The position numbers and the translations under genes were made by a program. Under the pieces are notes generated by a model. That model did not search any database. It saw only the letters and a program-made list of their open reading frames with translations, and had not been told where the DNA came from. A stretch of DNA of 64,000 bases from Spirosoma sordidisoli (GTDB lineage: Bacteria > Bacteroidota > Bacteroidia > Cytophagales > Spirosomataceae), in the NCBI RefSeq assembly GCF_004138325.1, contig NZ_SBLB01000001.1:806001-870000 (forward strand), in the 5' to 3' direction. Numbering within the stretch: position 1 is the stretch's first letter; every line of letters begins with the position of its first letter. Of the stretch, positions 53,678 through 63,418 are shown in pieces.

Positions 53678-54220
53678 TCAGGTTGGGTTGGTTACAGGAT
53701 AATACGGAGCCAGGTACGAATCGACCTCCACCTCCAGCGCATTGTTGAACACGTTGGTAGCGATCATCTGCCCGGCAAAAGCGACGAGTATAACGAGTTC
53801 TGCCGCCGTATGTCGCCGGGCCACGGCCTGGTACAGATCAGCAGGCACTTCACCCTTGTTTCGGGCCATCTCACTCCCGAACCGGAGCAGCGTCTGCTCG
53901 TCGTCGGTCAGGACAAGCGCTTCGGGCTTCTCGCCATGGTCGATTATGATCTTCCGGAAGAACATGGTGCAGAGCGGGCAGTCTGATCCGTCGGAGATGG
54001 CATGCGCAAACAGGTACGCCAGCCGGTTACCCACCAGCCCGATGACCGCCTGATACAACGGATACCACTGCATATATACGTCGAACGCCAGGGGCGAATG
54101 ACTCAGGGTAGCCTTCATGTTCGTGATGCGCGAACCGGGGTAGTCAGCGATGTGCCGGGCCCAGGCCGCTTTCAGGTCGTCTGACGCCTGACTCTCCGGT
54201 AGTGGATCGATGCGAGACAC
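53678..54220 (-). CDS. AhpD-like carboxymuconolactone decarboxylase family protein
   Basis: The 180-residue helical protein contains SDCPLCTMFFRKIII with a CXXC pair and a nearby His, as in AhpD-type peroxidase-related proteins. The sequence SRIDPLPESQASDDLKAAW, here from about residue 2, is the usual N-terminus of this family. The start is taken as GTG at 54220, since no ATG lies nearby and the longer frame upstream has no family similarity. Reducing activity is likely but untested. Confidence 0.8.
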   Translation of the reverse strand: MSRIDPLPESQASDDLKAAWARHIADYPGSRITNMKATLSHSPLAFDVYMQWYPLYQAVIGLVGNRLAYLFAHAISDGSDCPLCTMFFRKIIIDHGEKPEALVLTDDEQTLLRFGSEMARNKGEVPADLYQAVARRHTAAELVILVAFAGQMIATNVFNNALEVEVDSYLAPYYPVTNPT

Positions 54221-54221
54221 A

Positions 54222-54262
54222 GATTGAGTGATGAGTGATGAATGATGAGCGATGAGTGATGC
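54222..54262. repeat. GATGAGTGAT-type short repeats
   Basis: Several overlapping copies of GATGAGTGAT and GATGAATGAT lie just upstream of the AhpD-like gene start, like the cluster at 49250. Confidence 0.5.
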
Positions 54263-54423
54263 GGGTAAGGGAACGGGGTAGTAGTTGCTTAGTCGTTCCT
54301 TCGTCGAAATGACAAAAATAGCGGCATGATAAACCTGATTCGTGGCAAACCAGCCTGGTGATTGGCGTCGGACTGGCGAACCGGGCGCTGACGTGACGGA
54401 GTGGGCGCTGGATAATGGGCGCG

Positions 54424-55590
54424 TTACATGCTCCTGCTCCACTGAGCTAGTTTTTCGCCGGCCCGGCGGAGGGTTTCGTCGTCTTTGGCGAAGCAGAACC
54501 GGAGTATGTGGTAGTCGTTCCGCTGGTCGTAAAAGACCGATACCGGAATGGAGGCTACACCGATCTCTTTCGTTAGCCGAACCGCCAGATCGTAGTCAGG
54601 CTCGTCGGTTATAGCCGCGTAGGACACGTTCTGGAAGAAAGTGCCTTCGGTGGGCGTAAACGCAAACCGGGACCCGGCCAGCGCCTGTAGAAACAGGTCG
54701 CGCTTTTGCTCGTAGAACCCGGCCAGTGACAGATAGCGGTCGGGCTCGCTGAGATACCCGGCCAGCGCCACCTGCATCGGGGTCGATACGCTGAAGGTCA
54801 GGAACTGGTGTACTTTCCGAAACTCGACGGTCAGCTCGCGCGGGGCCAGGCAGTACCCGACCTTCCAGCCCGTTACGTGAAACGTTTTCCCAAACGACCC
54901 CACCACAAACGTTCGCTCCTGCAAAACAGGGTGCTGCATCAACGAGCGGTGTGGCCGCTGGTCGAAGGTAATATGTTCGTAAACCTCATCGCTGATTAGA
55001 AACAGGTCGCGCTCCTGCACCAGATTAGCCAGCTGGTTCAGATCATCGGCGGTCCAGACGCGGCCGGTCGGGTTATGGGGGGTGTTGACCATGATCAGCC
55101 GGGTCCGATCGGTTACTTTCGTGGCTACCTCTGCCCAGTCGATGGCGTAGTCGGGTGGAGTCAGGCTAACGAAGACCGGAACGCCCCCGGCCAGTTCGAT
55201 GGCGGGTACATAGCTGTCATAGGCCGGTTCGAATACAATGACTTCATCGCCAGCCTGCACCACGGCCGTAACGGCGGCATAGAGCGCTTCGGTAGCACCC
55301 GAAGTAATCGTAATCTCGCTGTCCGGGTCGTAGATCGTACCGTATACCTCGGCGGTTTTCTGCGCAATGGCTTCGCGCAGCACCGGCATGCCCGCCATGG
55401 GCGCATACTGGTTATGATTGTTGCGCATGGCTTTCGTGACCAGCTCCAGCAGGGCCGGGTCGGCCGGAAAGCTCGGAAACCCCTGCGACAGGTTCAGCGC
55501 TCCCAGGTCAGCCGCCAGTTTCGACATGACGGTAAAGATCGTGGTGCCGACGCGGGGCAGTTTAGAAGCAAGCGTTTGCGTAGGTTGCAT
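54424..55590 (-). CDS. PLP-dependent aminotransferase (methionine aminotransferase-like)
   Basis: The 388-residue class I/II aminotransferase has NPTG in the active site, SDEVYE (Asp201) and the PLP Lys235 in GSFGKTFHVTGWK. This loop and the NLSQGFPSFPADP opening match the YbdL/methionine-aminotransferase branch, so a keto acid-methionine exchange is likely. The length is typical. It follows the YeiH gene by 13 bp on the minus strand. Confidence 0.9.
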   Translation of the reverse strand: MQPTQTLASKLPRVGTTIFTVMSKLAADLGALNLSQGFPSFPADPALLELVTKAMRNNHNQYAPMAGMPVLREAIAQKTAEVYGTIYDPDSEITITSGATEALYAAVTAVVQAGDEVIVFEPAYDSYVPAIELAGGVPVFVSLTPPDYAIDWAEVATKVTDRTRLIMVNTPHNPTGRVWTADDLNQLANLVQERDLFLISDEVYEHITFDQRPHRSLMQHPVLQERTFVVGSFGKTFHVTGWKVGYCLAPRELTVEFRKVHQFLTFSVSTPMQVALAGYLSEPDRYLSLAGFYEQKRDLFLQALAGSRFAFTPTEGTFFQNVSYAAITDEPDYDLAVRLTKEIGVASIPVSVFYDQRNDYHILRFCFAKDDETLRRAGEKLAQWSRSM

Positions 55591-55603
55591 GCAGAGAGGT
55601 CAA

Positions 55604-56896
55604 CTACTGAAACAGAAAATAAGCCACCACCAGCGTAATGATAATGTTGAAGCCCTGTGCCAGCAGAAACGCGTAAAGTGGTCGGCGGTTGTCGGCATTG
55701 AACAGATCGGCAAACCGGGTTTCGAGCCCGATGCTTACAAAGGCCAGCGCGAACCAGAGGCCCTGCAGGCTTTTCAGGCTTCCCTTTACCGTATCGATCG
55801 TTTCGGCCGACAGCGCAAAGGAGAACAGCAGCGATGCACCCAGAAAACCCAGAATGAACTTCGGAAAACGCTCCCAGATCACGCCCAGCGTGGGTTTTTC
55901 GGCCTGTACACCGTCTTTACCCGAGTAGGTCCAGTAAACGCTGATGGCAAAAGCCGCCAGTCCGAGGAGAACGTTCTGCGAGAACTTGACGATGGTACTG
56001 ATTTTCAGCGCGGCCTCGCCTGCAAGCGAACCCGACGCCACCACCGCGCCGGTGGTATCGATCGTACCGCCGAGCCAGGCGCCCGTCACTTCGGGCGTAA
56101 GTCCCATGGCCTGAGCCGCGTAGGGCATCAGCAGCATCATCGGAATAGCCGTAATCAGCACCAGCGAGATCACGTACGACAGTTTCTTGCTGTCGCCATG
56201 GATAGCGCCCGCCGTGGCGATGGCGGCCGACACCCCGCAAATAGACACCGCCGACGCCAGCATCATGGTCATTTCATCGTCAATCTTCAGCCGCTTGCTG
56301 ATCCAGTACGCCACGTACCAGACCGACAACACCACGACCAGCGCCTGAATCAGCCCCAGCGAACCCGCCTTCAGAATATCGCCGAAGATGACGGTCGTAC
56401 CCAGCAGCACTAGCCCGATTTTCACGAACAGCTCGGTAGCCAGAGAAGCCCGCAGCCAGTCGGGGAGCCGCATCGTATTACCAATGGCCAGGCCAATCAT
56501 CAGACTGAAAATAACGGCTTCGAGGTTGAGGTCCTTGAGGGTTTTGTTCCCCGCCAGAATAAGAGCCAGCACCGTTAGGCCGAAAATAACCGGAAAGCCC
56601 AGCGCGGTAGCCCGAACGGAACGACCTGTCAGCCAGGCGCCGGCCAGCGCCACCACGTAGGTAAACGCAAACTGCGCGGCTATGGCCACCAGATTTTTCG
56701 CCGAGAATACGGTGCCTGCCAGATCGCTGCTGTCTTTCCAGCCAAAAGCCGGGGCGGCAATGACCAGTCCGGTCAGCGAAAGGCCAATGATAGCCAGCCC
56801 CAGCACCACAACGGTCCAGTCTTCGTTCAGGATCGATGTAGCGGGCGGGATAGCGGGCTGCGTCGCTGCGGTTGTCTTCTTACTCGTACTTTCCAT
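55604..56896 (-). CDS. YeiH-family putative sulfate exporter
   Basis: The 430-residue integral membrane protein has about 11 helices and the conserved WLGGTIDTTGAVVASG segment, as in YeiH-type transporters (PSE family). The family is predicted to export sulfate or sulfite and related oxyanions. Its nearness to a sulfite dehydrogenase locus (59.8-61.7 kb) would fit a role in handling sulfur oxyanions. It is upstream of the aminotransferase gene in the same direction. Confidence 0.82.
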   Translation of the reverse strand: MESTSKKTTAATQPAIPPATSILNEDWTVVVLGLAIIGLSLTGLVIAAPAFGWKDSSDLAGTVFSAKNLVAIAAQFAFTYVVALAGAWLTGRSVRATALGFPVIFGLTVLALILAGNKTLKDLNLEAVIFSLMIGLAIGNTMRLPDWLRASLATELFVKIGLVLLGTTVIFGDILKAGSLGLIQALVVVLSVWYVAYWISKRLKIDDEMTMMLASAVSICGVSAAIATAGAIHGDSKKLSYVISLVLITAIPMMLLMPYAAQAMGLTPEVTGAWLGGTIDTTGAVVASGSLAGEAALKISTIVKFSQNVLLGLAAFAISVYWTYSGKDGVQAEKPTLGVIWERFPKFILGFLGASLLFSFALSAETIDTVKGSLKSLQGLWFALAFVSIGLETRFADLFNADNRRPLYAFLLAQGFNIIITLVVAYFLFQ

Positions 56897-56934
56897 TCGT
56901 TTGTGCGTTGTTTGTCTTCCTTACAGTATGAAAT

Positions 56935-58389
56935 CTATCGGTTCGTCAAAACTACCGGTGTAGCCAGACCAAAACTATCGCGCAGTACCACCCGGGCGGC
57001 CTGGTAGCCACACATTCCGTGTACTCCTCCGCCGGGTGGCGTGGCCGACGAGCAGATGAACAGCCCCGGTTCCGAGGTCCGGTAAGGCGTCAGGCTCAGG
57101 GTAGGCCGCGTATACAATTGCCCGATATCGATGATACCCCCGTTGATGTCGCCCCCAACGTAATTAGGGTTCCAGGCTTCTACCTGGGCGGTGTTCATCG
57201 TAGCGCGGGCCAGAATCCGATCCCGAAAACCCGGCGCAAACCGCTCAACCTGCCGTTCTATGCGGTCGGTCATGTCGACGGTCGAGCCGTTCGGTACGTG
57301 GCAGTAGGCCCAGGCGGTATGCTTTCCGGCCGGAGCGCGGCTGGCGTCGAAGCGGCTTTGCTGGGCCAGAAGCACATACGGCCGGTCGGGATGCTGCCCG
57401 TCATAGGTCTGCTGCTCAGCCATTACGATCTCTTCCAGGGTGCCGCCGAGGTGAATCGTGCTGGCGCGGTCGCAGTCGGCAGCGGCAAACGGAATAGGAC
57501 CGTCGAGCGCCCAGTCGACTTTAAAAATACCGGGTCCGTAGCGGTAGCGCTCCAGCTGTTTTCGATAGAACGCTGAAAACCGATCACCCGCGATAGACAG
57601 CAGCTGCTTCGGGGTAAGATCGAACAGCACGGCCCGGGTTTTGGGCAGGTCGGCCAGCGTTCTGACGGGGCGGTCTACCTCAATCCGGCCACCCAGCGAT
57701 CGAAAATACGACGCGAGGGCATTGGCGATCTGCTGCGACCCACCTTTGGGCATCGGCCAGCCACGCTGGTGGCCCACCGTCATCAGCACCAGCGCAATAG
57801 CCGCCGTTGTCAGGTTGGTCAGGGGCTGAATAGCGTGGGCGGCCATACCCGCCAGCAGGCCCCGCGCTTCGGTGGTTTTAAAACGCCGGGCCAGCTGGGT
57901 TGCCGGCAGCAGGGCGTTCAGGCCAAATTGCGCCAGATCGATCGGGTGATCCGGAAATCGCAGCGGTCCCAGCACATCGGGGGCCAGCCCGGGCCAGTGC
58001 CGCACCAGCGGTTCAAACAACCGCCGGTATGTTTCTTCATCAGCGCCAAGCGTCCGGGCCGTATCGGCTACGGACCCAGCCAAAATAGCCGCCGTCCCTC
58101 CGTCGAACGGATGCGCGGCTGCTACGGGCGGGTAAATAAATTCCAGCCCATGCTCGGCCAGGGGCAAACTCTGAAACAGGGGCGATCCAGCGGCCATTGG
58201 ATGAATGGCCGACCCCATGTCATGCATAAAACCGGGCAGGGTTAGCTCGGCCGATCGGGTACCGCCCCCAATGACTGATCGCGCTTCCAGCACCAGCACC
58301 GACAGGCCTGCCTGCGCCAGCACGATAGCCGCGCTCAGCCCGTTGGGGCCGGCCCCAACAACCACCGCATCATAGTCAGACTTACTCAT
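56935..58389 (-). CDS. FAD-dependent phytoene-desaturase-like oxidoreductase
   Basis: The 484-residue protein has the FAD motif AVVVGAGPNGLSAAI and GGGTRSAEL in the N-terminus, and a C-terminal GLFICSSATPPGGGVHGMCG, as in the CrtI/NDP-FAD family. The substrate may be a carotenoid or another lipid; no other carotenoid gene is present. It overlaps the APC permease gene by 8 bp (ATGAGTAA), so translation is probably coupled. Confidence 0.85.
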   Translation of the reverse strand: MSKSDYDAVVVGAGPNGLSAAIVLAQAGLSVLVLEARSVIGGGTRSAELTLPGFMHDMGSAIHPMAAGSPLFQSLPLAEHGLEFIYPPVAAAHPFDGGTAAILAGSVADTARTLGADEETYRRLFEPLVRHWPGLAPDVLGPLRFPDHPIDLAQFGLNALLPATQLARRFKTTEARGLLAGMAAHAIQPLTNLTTAAIALVLMTVGHQRGWPMPKGGSQQIANALASYFRSLGGRIEVDRPVRTLADLPKTRAVLFDLTPKQLLSIAGDRFSAFYRKQLERYRYGPGIFKVDWALDGPIPFAAADCDRASTIHLGGTLEEIVMAEQQTYDGQHPDRPYVLLAQQSRFDASRAPAGKHTAWAYCHVPNGSTVDMTDRIERQVERFAPGFRDRILARATMNTAQVEAWNPNYVGGDINGGIIDIGQLYTRPTLSLTPYRTSEPGLFICSSATPPGGGVHGMCGYQAARVVLRDSFGLATPVVLTNR

Positions 58390-59713
58390 ACGTCGATTGG
58401 GTTTGCGGGCGAACCCGGGTTTGATTGGGTGGTTTGATCCAGTACGTTGCTCCGCCCACCACGACTATCCCCAGCCCGATCAGGCTTTCGACGGGTCGGT
58501 CGCTGATGATAAAGGCCAGCACGAAAAGGCTGAAGCCAATGTAGGCCCATTGCAGATACGGGCGAAACGGACTCGGAAAGTCGTCGGTCCGGCGCGGGGT
58601 GCGGAGCAGACTCGCCACCGCCAGCGTACCCATCAGCTGCAATACGAATGACGTGCAGAGCAGTACCTGCTCGAGGGTTCCGGAGAACAGCAGCAGCAGG
58701 GTAACCCCCACCTGTAGCCAGGTGGCCCGAACCGGAACCTGTTGCCGGGAGACCACCGCAAAATACCGCCAGAGCGGGAAGTCGGCAGCCATACGGCTCG
58801 TTACCCGCGCCCCTACCCAGACGTATGAACTCATGGTAGCCAGCAGTTGAACCGCAATACCAACGCTGATCCATTTGCCGGCCGTCGGCCCGAAACCATG
58901 CTGAAAAGCCAGCACGGCCACATCAGCCTGGTTCCGGAGCTGATCCAGACTGGCAAACCGCAGAAAAACCAGCTGCAGCGCCACGTATAGCACCGTCACC
59001 ACCCCCGTACCCAGCAACAGCGCCCGGGGCAGGTTATGGCGGGGATTACGGATTTCGGCGACGATATAGGCCGCGGCATTCCAGCCGGTATAGGCGTAGG
59101 TTACATACAGCAGCGATACGGCAAAGCCCGACGTAAACACCTCGTCCGACACCCCCGCCCCGAACCGCAGCGCATTGGGCTCCGACGGCGCTACGGCAAA
59201 CCCAACGGCCAGCAATACCGCTACAAACGCTATTTTCAGCAAGGTCGTGGCGTTCTGAAATACGCTGCTATGGCGCAGACTGACCGAGTGCATCAGCCCG
59301 ATCAGCAGCACGAGGGCCACGGTGAGCCAGCGGCTGTTGGCCGTTCCGAGCCAGGTCTGATCGAACGGGCTCAGGTAGGCTTCCATGGCTTTGCCGGCAA
59401 TGGCTACCGGAGCCGCGAATCCACCCACCAGCGATACCCAGGCCGACAGGTAACCCAGAAACGGATGCAGCCCGCGCGAAATAAAGATGTAGTCGCCCCC
59501 GTTCTCGCTGCGGTAGTGGGTACCGAGTTCGGCCATGGTAAAGGCGCCGATCAGCGCCAGCCCTCCGCCCAGCACCCATAGCAGCACGATCGACCAGGTG
59601 TTCTGCACCGTGGCCAGCTGAAAGCCCAGACTCGTGAACACACCCGTACCGACCATGTTGGCAATGACCAGTGAGGTGGCCGTTCGCCAGCCTATTTTAT
59701 GAATTTCGCTCAT
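58382..59713 (-). CDS. APC family amino acid permease
   Basis: The 443-residue membrane protein has about 12 helices and the APC start GWRTATSLVIANMVGTGVF, with GxG in the first broken helix. It should import amino acids or related compounds. MSEIHKIGW at 59713 is the family-like start; an upstream extension of 37 codons is not similar. It is the upstream partner of the FAD oxidoreductase gene, with an 8-bp overlap. Confidence 0.88.
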   Translation of the reverse strand: MSEIHKIGWRTATSLVIANMVGTGVFTSLGFQLATVQNTWSIVLLWVLGGGLALIGAFTMAELGTHYRSENGGDYIFISRGLHPFLGYLSAWVSLVGGFAAPVAIAGKAMEAYLSPFDQTWLGTANSRWLTVALVLLIGLMHSVSLRHSSVFQNATTLLKIAFVAVLLAVGFAVAPSEPNALRFGAGVSDEVFTSGFAVSLLYVTYAYTGWNAAAYIVAEIRNPRHNLPRALLLGTGVVTVLYVALQLVFLRFASLDQLRNQADVAVLAFQHGFGPTAGKWISVGIAVQLLATMSSYVWVGARVTSRMAADFPLWRYFAVVSRQQVPVRATWLQVGVTLLLLFSGTLEQVLLCTSFVLQLMGTLAVASLLRTPRRTDDFPSPFRPYLQWAYIGFSLFVLAFIISDRPVESLIGLGIVVVGGATYWIKPPNQTRVRPQTQSTYE

Positions 59714-59847
59714 AATCGCGCCAAAAATGCTGAACGAGCCGGTAGGCCAGCCCTCCCCGCAAGTTAGCCGTTCGCCCGTAAACACCGATGTTCTCGTATA
59801 GCAAATACTCATTTTCAGATGCACAACCTGTTTGACTCAACTGCCCA

Positions 59848-61053
59848 TCAGCGACCGTAGTCGGGTTGATAGAGCACCCGCCCGTCGGGTTTGATCAGCC
59901 AGGCCGTAACCGGGTTCATGTGGTAGCCGCCCGTATCGGGGCCGCGCGCGTCGAGGAGTTGCTTCAACGTAGGTTGCACATAGCCCGTCTCGTCAACCAC
60001 ACGACTCGTAATTAGCGTCTCGCTACCCTCCCATCGCCAGAGGTGGCGAAAAACGGTATGGGCCTTGTCGAGGACCGGCGCCTGCAGCTCGGCCACCTGC
60101 CAGTGTTTACCGGCGTCGGTGCTGACTTCGACCCGGCTTACCTTTCCGCGGCCACTCCAGGCCAGCCCCCGAACCTCGACCCAACCGCGCTCAATCTGGG
60201 CTGGGTACGTCGGAAACGTAATGATGCTCCGGGCGTCGATGTCGAAACTGAACTGCCGGATGCGGCCATCCTTAATAGTTTCGGTGTATTTCGATGTTTC
60301 TTCGCGGGTGTGCCAGGGCGCGTCGCCAAGTTCGATCCGACGAAGCCATTTCACGCTGGTGTTACCTTCCCAGCCCGGCAGAAACAGCCGAACCGGATAA
60401 CCCTGCTCCGGCCGGATGGCCTCGCCGTTCTGCGCATAGGCCACGATGGCGTCGTCCCAGCCTTTACGAACGGGGATGCTCCGCGTCATCAGGGCCGCGT
60501 CGCCCCCTTCGGCCAAAAACCAGCTGGCTTTCTCCCGCACGCCCACCTCCCGGAACAAGGTCGACAGCCGAACACCGGACCATTCACTCTGGCTGGTCAG
60601 GCCGCAAATATCCTGGGGCGTCATGGTCTCTTTGCCCGTCCGAAAATTACCCGAACACTCCAGAAACGCGATGCGCGACACCGACGGAAAACGTTTCAGA
60701 TCGGCCAGCGTAAACACAGTTGGCCGATCAACCAGCCCATGAATCGTGAGGCTGTATGTAGCCGGATCGATCGTCGGCACGCCGTTGTGGTGCCGCTCGA
60801 AATGCAGGTCCGAGGGAGTGATCATGCCCTTGAAATCCTGCAACGGCGACCGCGACGATATGTCCGAGGGTGCTTTCGCCAGCGTCTCGAACCGCGACCG
60901 CGACCCCAGCTTTCCGGGTGGAGTGCCCATCTGTTTGGTCGGGTCGTCGGGCAAACCGACCTGTAGTCCGTTGGCCAGCGCAGTTTGCATGACCGTCGCG
61001 GCCATCGCTCCACCCAGCAGACTACGCCGGGTAATATTGGGGTTATTATTCAT
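59848..61053 (-). CDS. Sulfite dehydrogenase, molybdopterin subunit (SoxC/SorA-like)
   Basis: The 401-residue protein has a Tat signal (TRRSLLGGAMAATV) and the sulfite oxidase fold with the molybdenum ligand Cys133 in FLECSGN. Residues from about 290 form the dimerisation domain. It should oxidise sulfite to sulfate in the periplasm, passing electrons to cytochrome c. The gene after it, in transcription order before it, encodes such a cytochrome (35-bp gap). SoxC or SorA is likely; no soxXYZAB genes are in the window. Confidence 0.9.
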   Translation of the reverse strand: MNNNPNITRRSLLGGAMAATVMQTALANGLQVGLPDDPTKQMGTPPGKLGSRSRFETLAKAPSDISSRSPLQDFKGMITPSDLHFERHHNGVPTIDPATYSLTIHGLVDRPTVFTLADLKRFPSVSRIAFLECSGNFRTGKETMTPQDICGLTSQSEWSGVRLSTLFREVGVREKASWFLAEGGDAALMTRSIPVRKGWDDAIVAYAQNGEAIRPEQGYPVRLFLPGWEGNTSVKWLRRIELGDAPWHTREETSKYTETIKDGRIRQFSFDIDARSIITFPTYPAQIERGWVEVRGLAWSGRGKVSRVEVSTDAGKHWQVAELQAPVLDKAHTVFRHLWRWEGSETLITSRVVDETGYVQPTLKQLLDARGPDTGGYHMNPVTAWLIKPDGRVLYQPDYGR

Positions 61054-61088
61054 GGGGCTTGGATCAGGACAGGGGTATACCGGCTAGC

Positions 61089-61703
61089 TCAGCGGATTTC
61101 CGGACCACCGGTTCGGTCGTCGGGGACGTAACTGGCTTGAGCAGGCATACGGACAGCGGGTACTGTTTTCGCGTTCATGACCGTTTTTTCGTCGATGAGT
61201 TTGTTGCGGTGCAGCAGAAAAGCCGTCAGCGCATACACCTCGTCGTTCGTCAGCGAACCTGGCTCGTTAAAAGGCATGGCTCTGCGGATGTAATCAAATA
61301 CAGTTGTCGCGTAAGGCCAGTAGTTACCGATGACTTTGGCAGGCCGCTTTCCGGGGGTCGCATCCGTGATGACCAGTGCGCCGTTGGGGCCACCCGTACC
61401 GCCAGCCCCATGACAAGCCGAGCATTTAGCCGCGAAAATTACCGCGCCGGTCGCTACCGTTCCCGAACCGGCAGGCAGCCCCGTACCGTCCGGTCTGACG
61501 TCGATGTCAAGGGTCGCCACCTGCGCGGGTTCGGCTGGCCTGCCGAACCCAAACGCCCCCGGCCCAAACCGCTCGGGCAGGGTATCGGTTTTGACAGCAC
61601 TGGCCCCGGTGGGCGCTTCGGCTCTAAACCAATGCATCGATACGGCTTCCCAGCCATACCAATGCATCAGAAACACGGGTATCAGCCACCAGGGGTTAGT
61701 CAT
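61089..61703 (-). CDS. Cytochrome c (SoxD/SorB-like)
   Basis: The 204-residue protein has an N-terminal hydrophobic anchor, then FGFGRPAEP, a pre-heme segment seen in SoxD-type cytochromes, and one heme site, Cys94-X2-Cys97-His98 (CSACH). The axial Met is probably in AMPFNEPGSLT. It should accept electrons from the sulfite dehydrogenase encoded downstream. It overlaps the upstream membrane protein gene by 8 bp, suggesting coupled translation. Confidence 0.88.
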   Translation of the reverse strand: MTNPWWLIPVFLMHWYGWEAVSMHWFRAEAPTGASAVKTDTLPERFGPGAFGFGRPAEPAQVATLDIDVRPDGTGLPAGSGTVATGAVIFAAKCSACHGAGGTGGPNGALVITDATPGKRPAKVIGNYWPYATTVFDYIRRAMPFNEPGSLTNDEVYALTAFLLHRNKLIDEKTVMNAKTVPAVRMPAQASYVPDDRTGGPEIR

Positions 61704-63372
61704 ATCGACCGGCTTTGAGGGTGCTTTCGGTCAGAGCATAGGGCCGCGTAATCCGGTCCAGCACCACGTAGATGGAATCTTTCCGCTCGTCGATACCCGT
61801 CAGCACCACGCGCTGCCCGTCGGTGGTCTGGTAGCGAAGTATCATCCGTTTCCGCTCGGCGGGCTTGCTTTCTTCGACCAGTCCCCGCCGGCGCCGGGTA
61901 GTCTGTACCAGCGGGTGCACCTTCGTAAACTCATCGCCGATGGTAGCCCGCGCCGGCGCCGGAATCCACTGCTTCTCCGAAATCGCGTTAGGATTTTTTG
62001 CTCTTTCTTTCCGTCGCGTTCCACTCTCGCCGGGATTGCCCGCACCGGGTGCATCGTCGCGGGGGCCGTTCAGGCGCACTTTATCCTGCAAATAGAGCGT
62101 CTGGTTCAGCGTATCGGCATCGTAGTAGAACACGCGCTGTCCGCCCGCTACGCCCGTTACCTCGAACGTTCGGTTCAGGTCGCGCATGGGGGCTCCTCCC
62201 CCATTGCTAAGGTCCAGCCGCGCGGGTCGGTTGACTTTAAAGGTCAGGGTGCTCCAGTTTTCGAAAGTGGCCTCCTGCCAGCGCGTGGAGTCGGTCAGGC
62301 TGTAGGGTATGGGCTGGCCGTTCAGCCGGAAATCCGTTACGGCGTAGTTGCCCCGCAAGGCCCGGATACCGCGCTGGGCAGGTTGCTTATACGGATCATA
62401 GATGAAGTTGACAACCTGTAAATAGAAGAGCACTCCAATAAACAGGAACAGGGTAATCGCTTTGAGGCCGTAGCGGGTCCAGCGCTGCCAGACTTTGGAG
62501 AGATCAGGGTAATGGTAAACGGGCACCGTAAAGCGTTCGCGTACGAACAGGTTCCAGGCAAACGGCACATCGTACCACAGCAGAAAAGCCGACAGCAGCA
62601 CGAAATACGAACTGTATACATGCACGCCCCCGTCGTAGGCCAGGTTGACATAGACGATGTCGGCCAGGGCACCGAACAGCAGGGCTGCGCCCAGAAACGT
62701 TGTTTTTCGGAAAAACAGCAGCGCCCCGGCCACCACTTCGACCACGCCCGTAAAGACTTCGTACCAGGGAACGATACCGATGGACAACCAGTAGAGCTTC
62801 TGCCCGGTCAGATCGCCGAAGTTGGTGTTCATCAGTCCCAGCGACGGATAGGGCAACTGCGTCGGCAGCAGTTTGGTGAAGCCAAATCCGATGATGCCGA
62901 TCCCCGCCCGGTATCGCACCACCACGCGCAGCCAGTAATAGAGTAAGTTGTAATCAGCCGGATCGGCTTTCCGGAGTCGAACCAGGGCGGTCCAGACCAG
63001 CCCCCCGGCGCAGGCTACCAGCAGGGTGATGATCCAGGGAGCGTAACCGAGCAGCGAACTGCCAAACAGCGTATTCCCGAAAAATGTCAGCCCCGATCCG
63101 AACCGCGCAATGTCATACACATCCCGGTAGTGCAGATTTGTCCAGTCGAGGGCCAGCACATCGCGGTACCAGCCCAGGTTGTTGGGCAGCGACATGGCCA
63201 GGAAGAAAATAAACGCGATCCGAAACGCGATCTTCTGGGTCTGTGTCCAGTTTCTCGACCGGAACGACTTTGGATGGGGCCGCTCTGGATGGGGCCGCTG
63301 CGGCCGAAGCGACTCCGTCCGGGGCGACGAGTCTACCCGGTTCAGCCCGCCCGAGGGTTGGTTGCTAATCAT
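61696..63372 (-). CDS. DoxX/HTTM-like membrane protein
   Basis: The 558-residue protein has a polar N-terminus (1-45), about eight membrane helices to residue 340, and a C-terminal soluble domain of about 190 residues (beta-rich, with YAVTDFRLNGQPIPY and VVLTGIDERKDSIYVVLDR). The helices resemble the DoxX/HTTM group, with VPWYEVFTGVVEVVAG as a landmark. A role in electron transfer to the sulfite dehydrogenase or cytochrome is inferred from the overlap with the cytochrome gene. Confidence 0.7.
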   Translation of the reverse strand: MISNQPSGGLNRVDSSPRTESLRPQRPHPERPHPKSFRSRNWTQTQKIAFRIAFIFFLAMSLPNNLGWYRDVLALDWTNLHYRDVYDIARFGSGLTFFGNTLFGSSLLGYAPWIITLLVACAGGLVWTALVRLRKADPADYNLLYYWLRVVVRYRAGIGIIGFGFTKLLPTQLPYPSLGLMNTNFGDLTGQKLYWLSIGIVPWYEVFTGVVEVVAGALLFFRKTTFLGAALLFGALADIVYVNLAYDGGVHVYSSYFVLLSAFLLWYDVPFAWNLFVRERFTVPVYHYPDLSKVWQRWTRYGLKAITLFLFIGVLFYLQVVNFIYDPYKQPAQRGIRALRGNYAVTDFRLNGQPIPYSLTDSTRWQEATFENWSTLTFKVNRPARLDLSNGGGAPMRDLNRTFEVTGVAGGQRVFYYDADTLNQTLYLQDKVRLNGPRDDAPGAGNPGESGTRRKERAKNPNAISEKQWIPAPARATIGDEFTKVHPLVQTTRRRRGLVEESKPAERKRMILRYQTTDGQRVVLTGIDERKDSIYVVLDRITRPYALTESTLKAGRYD

Positions 63373-63418
63373 AAGCGAATGTTGTTAGTAGTCATCAGGG
63401 CGAAGGGTACTCTCGGTT

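Noticed and set aside
54424..59824. Transfer of the whole 52-64 kb block
   Set aside because: Composition matches the core genome and there are no flanking repeats or mobility genes.
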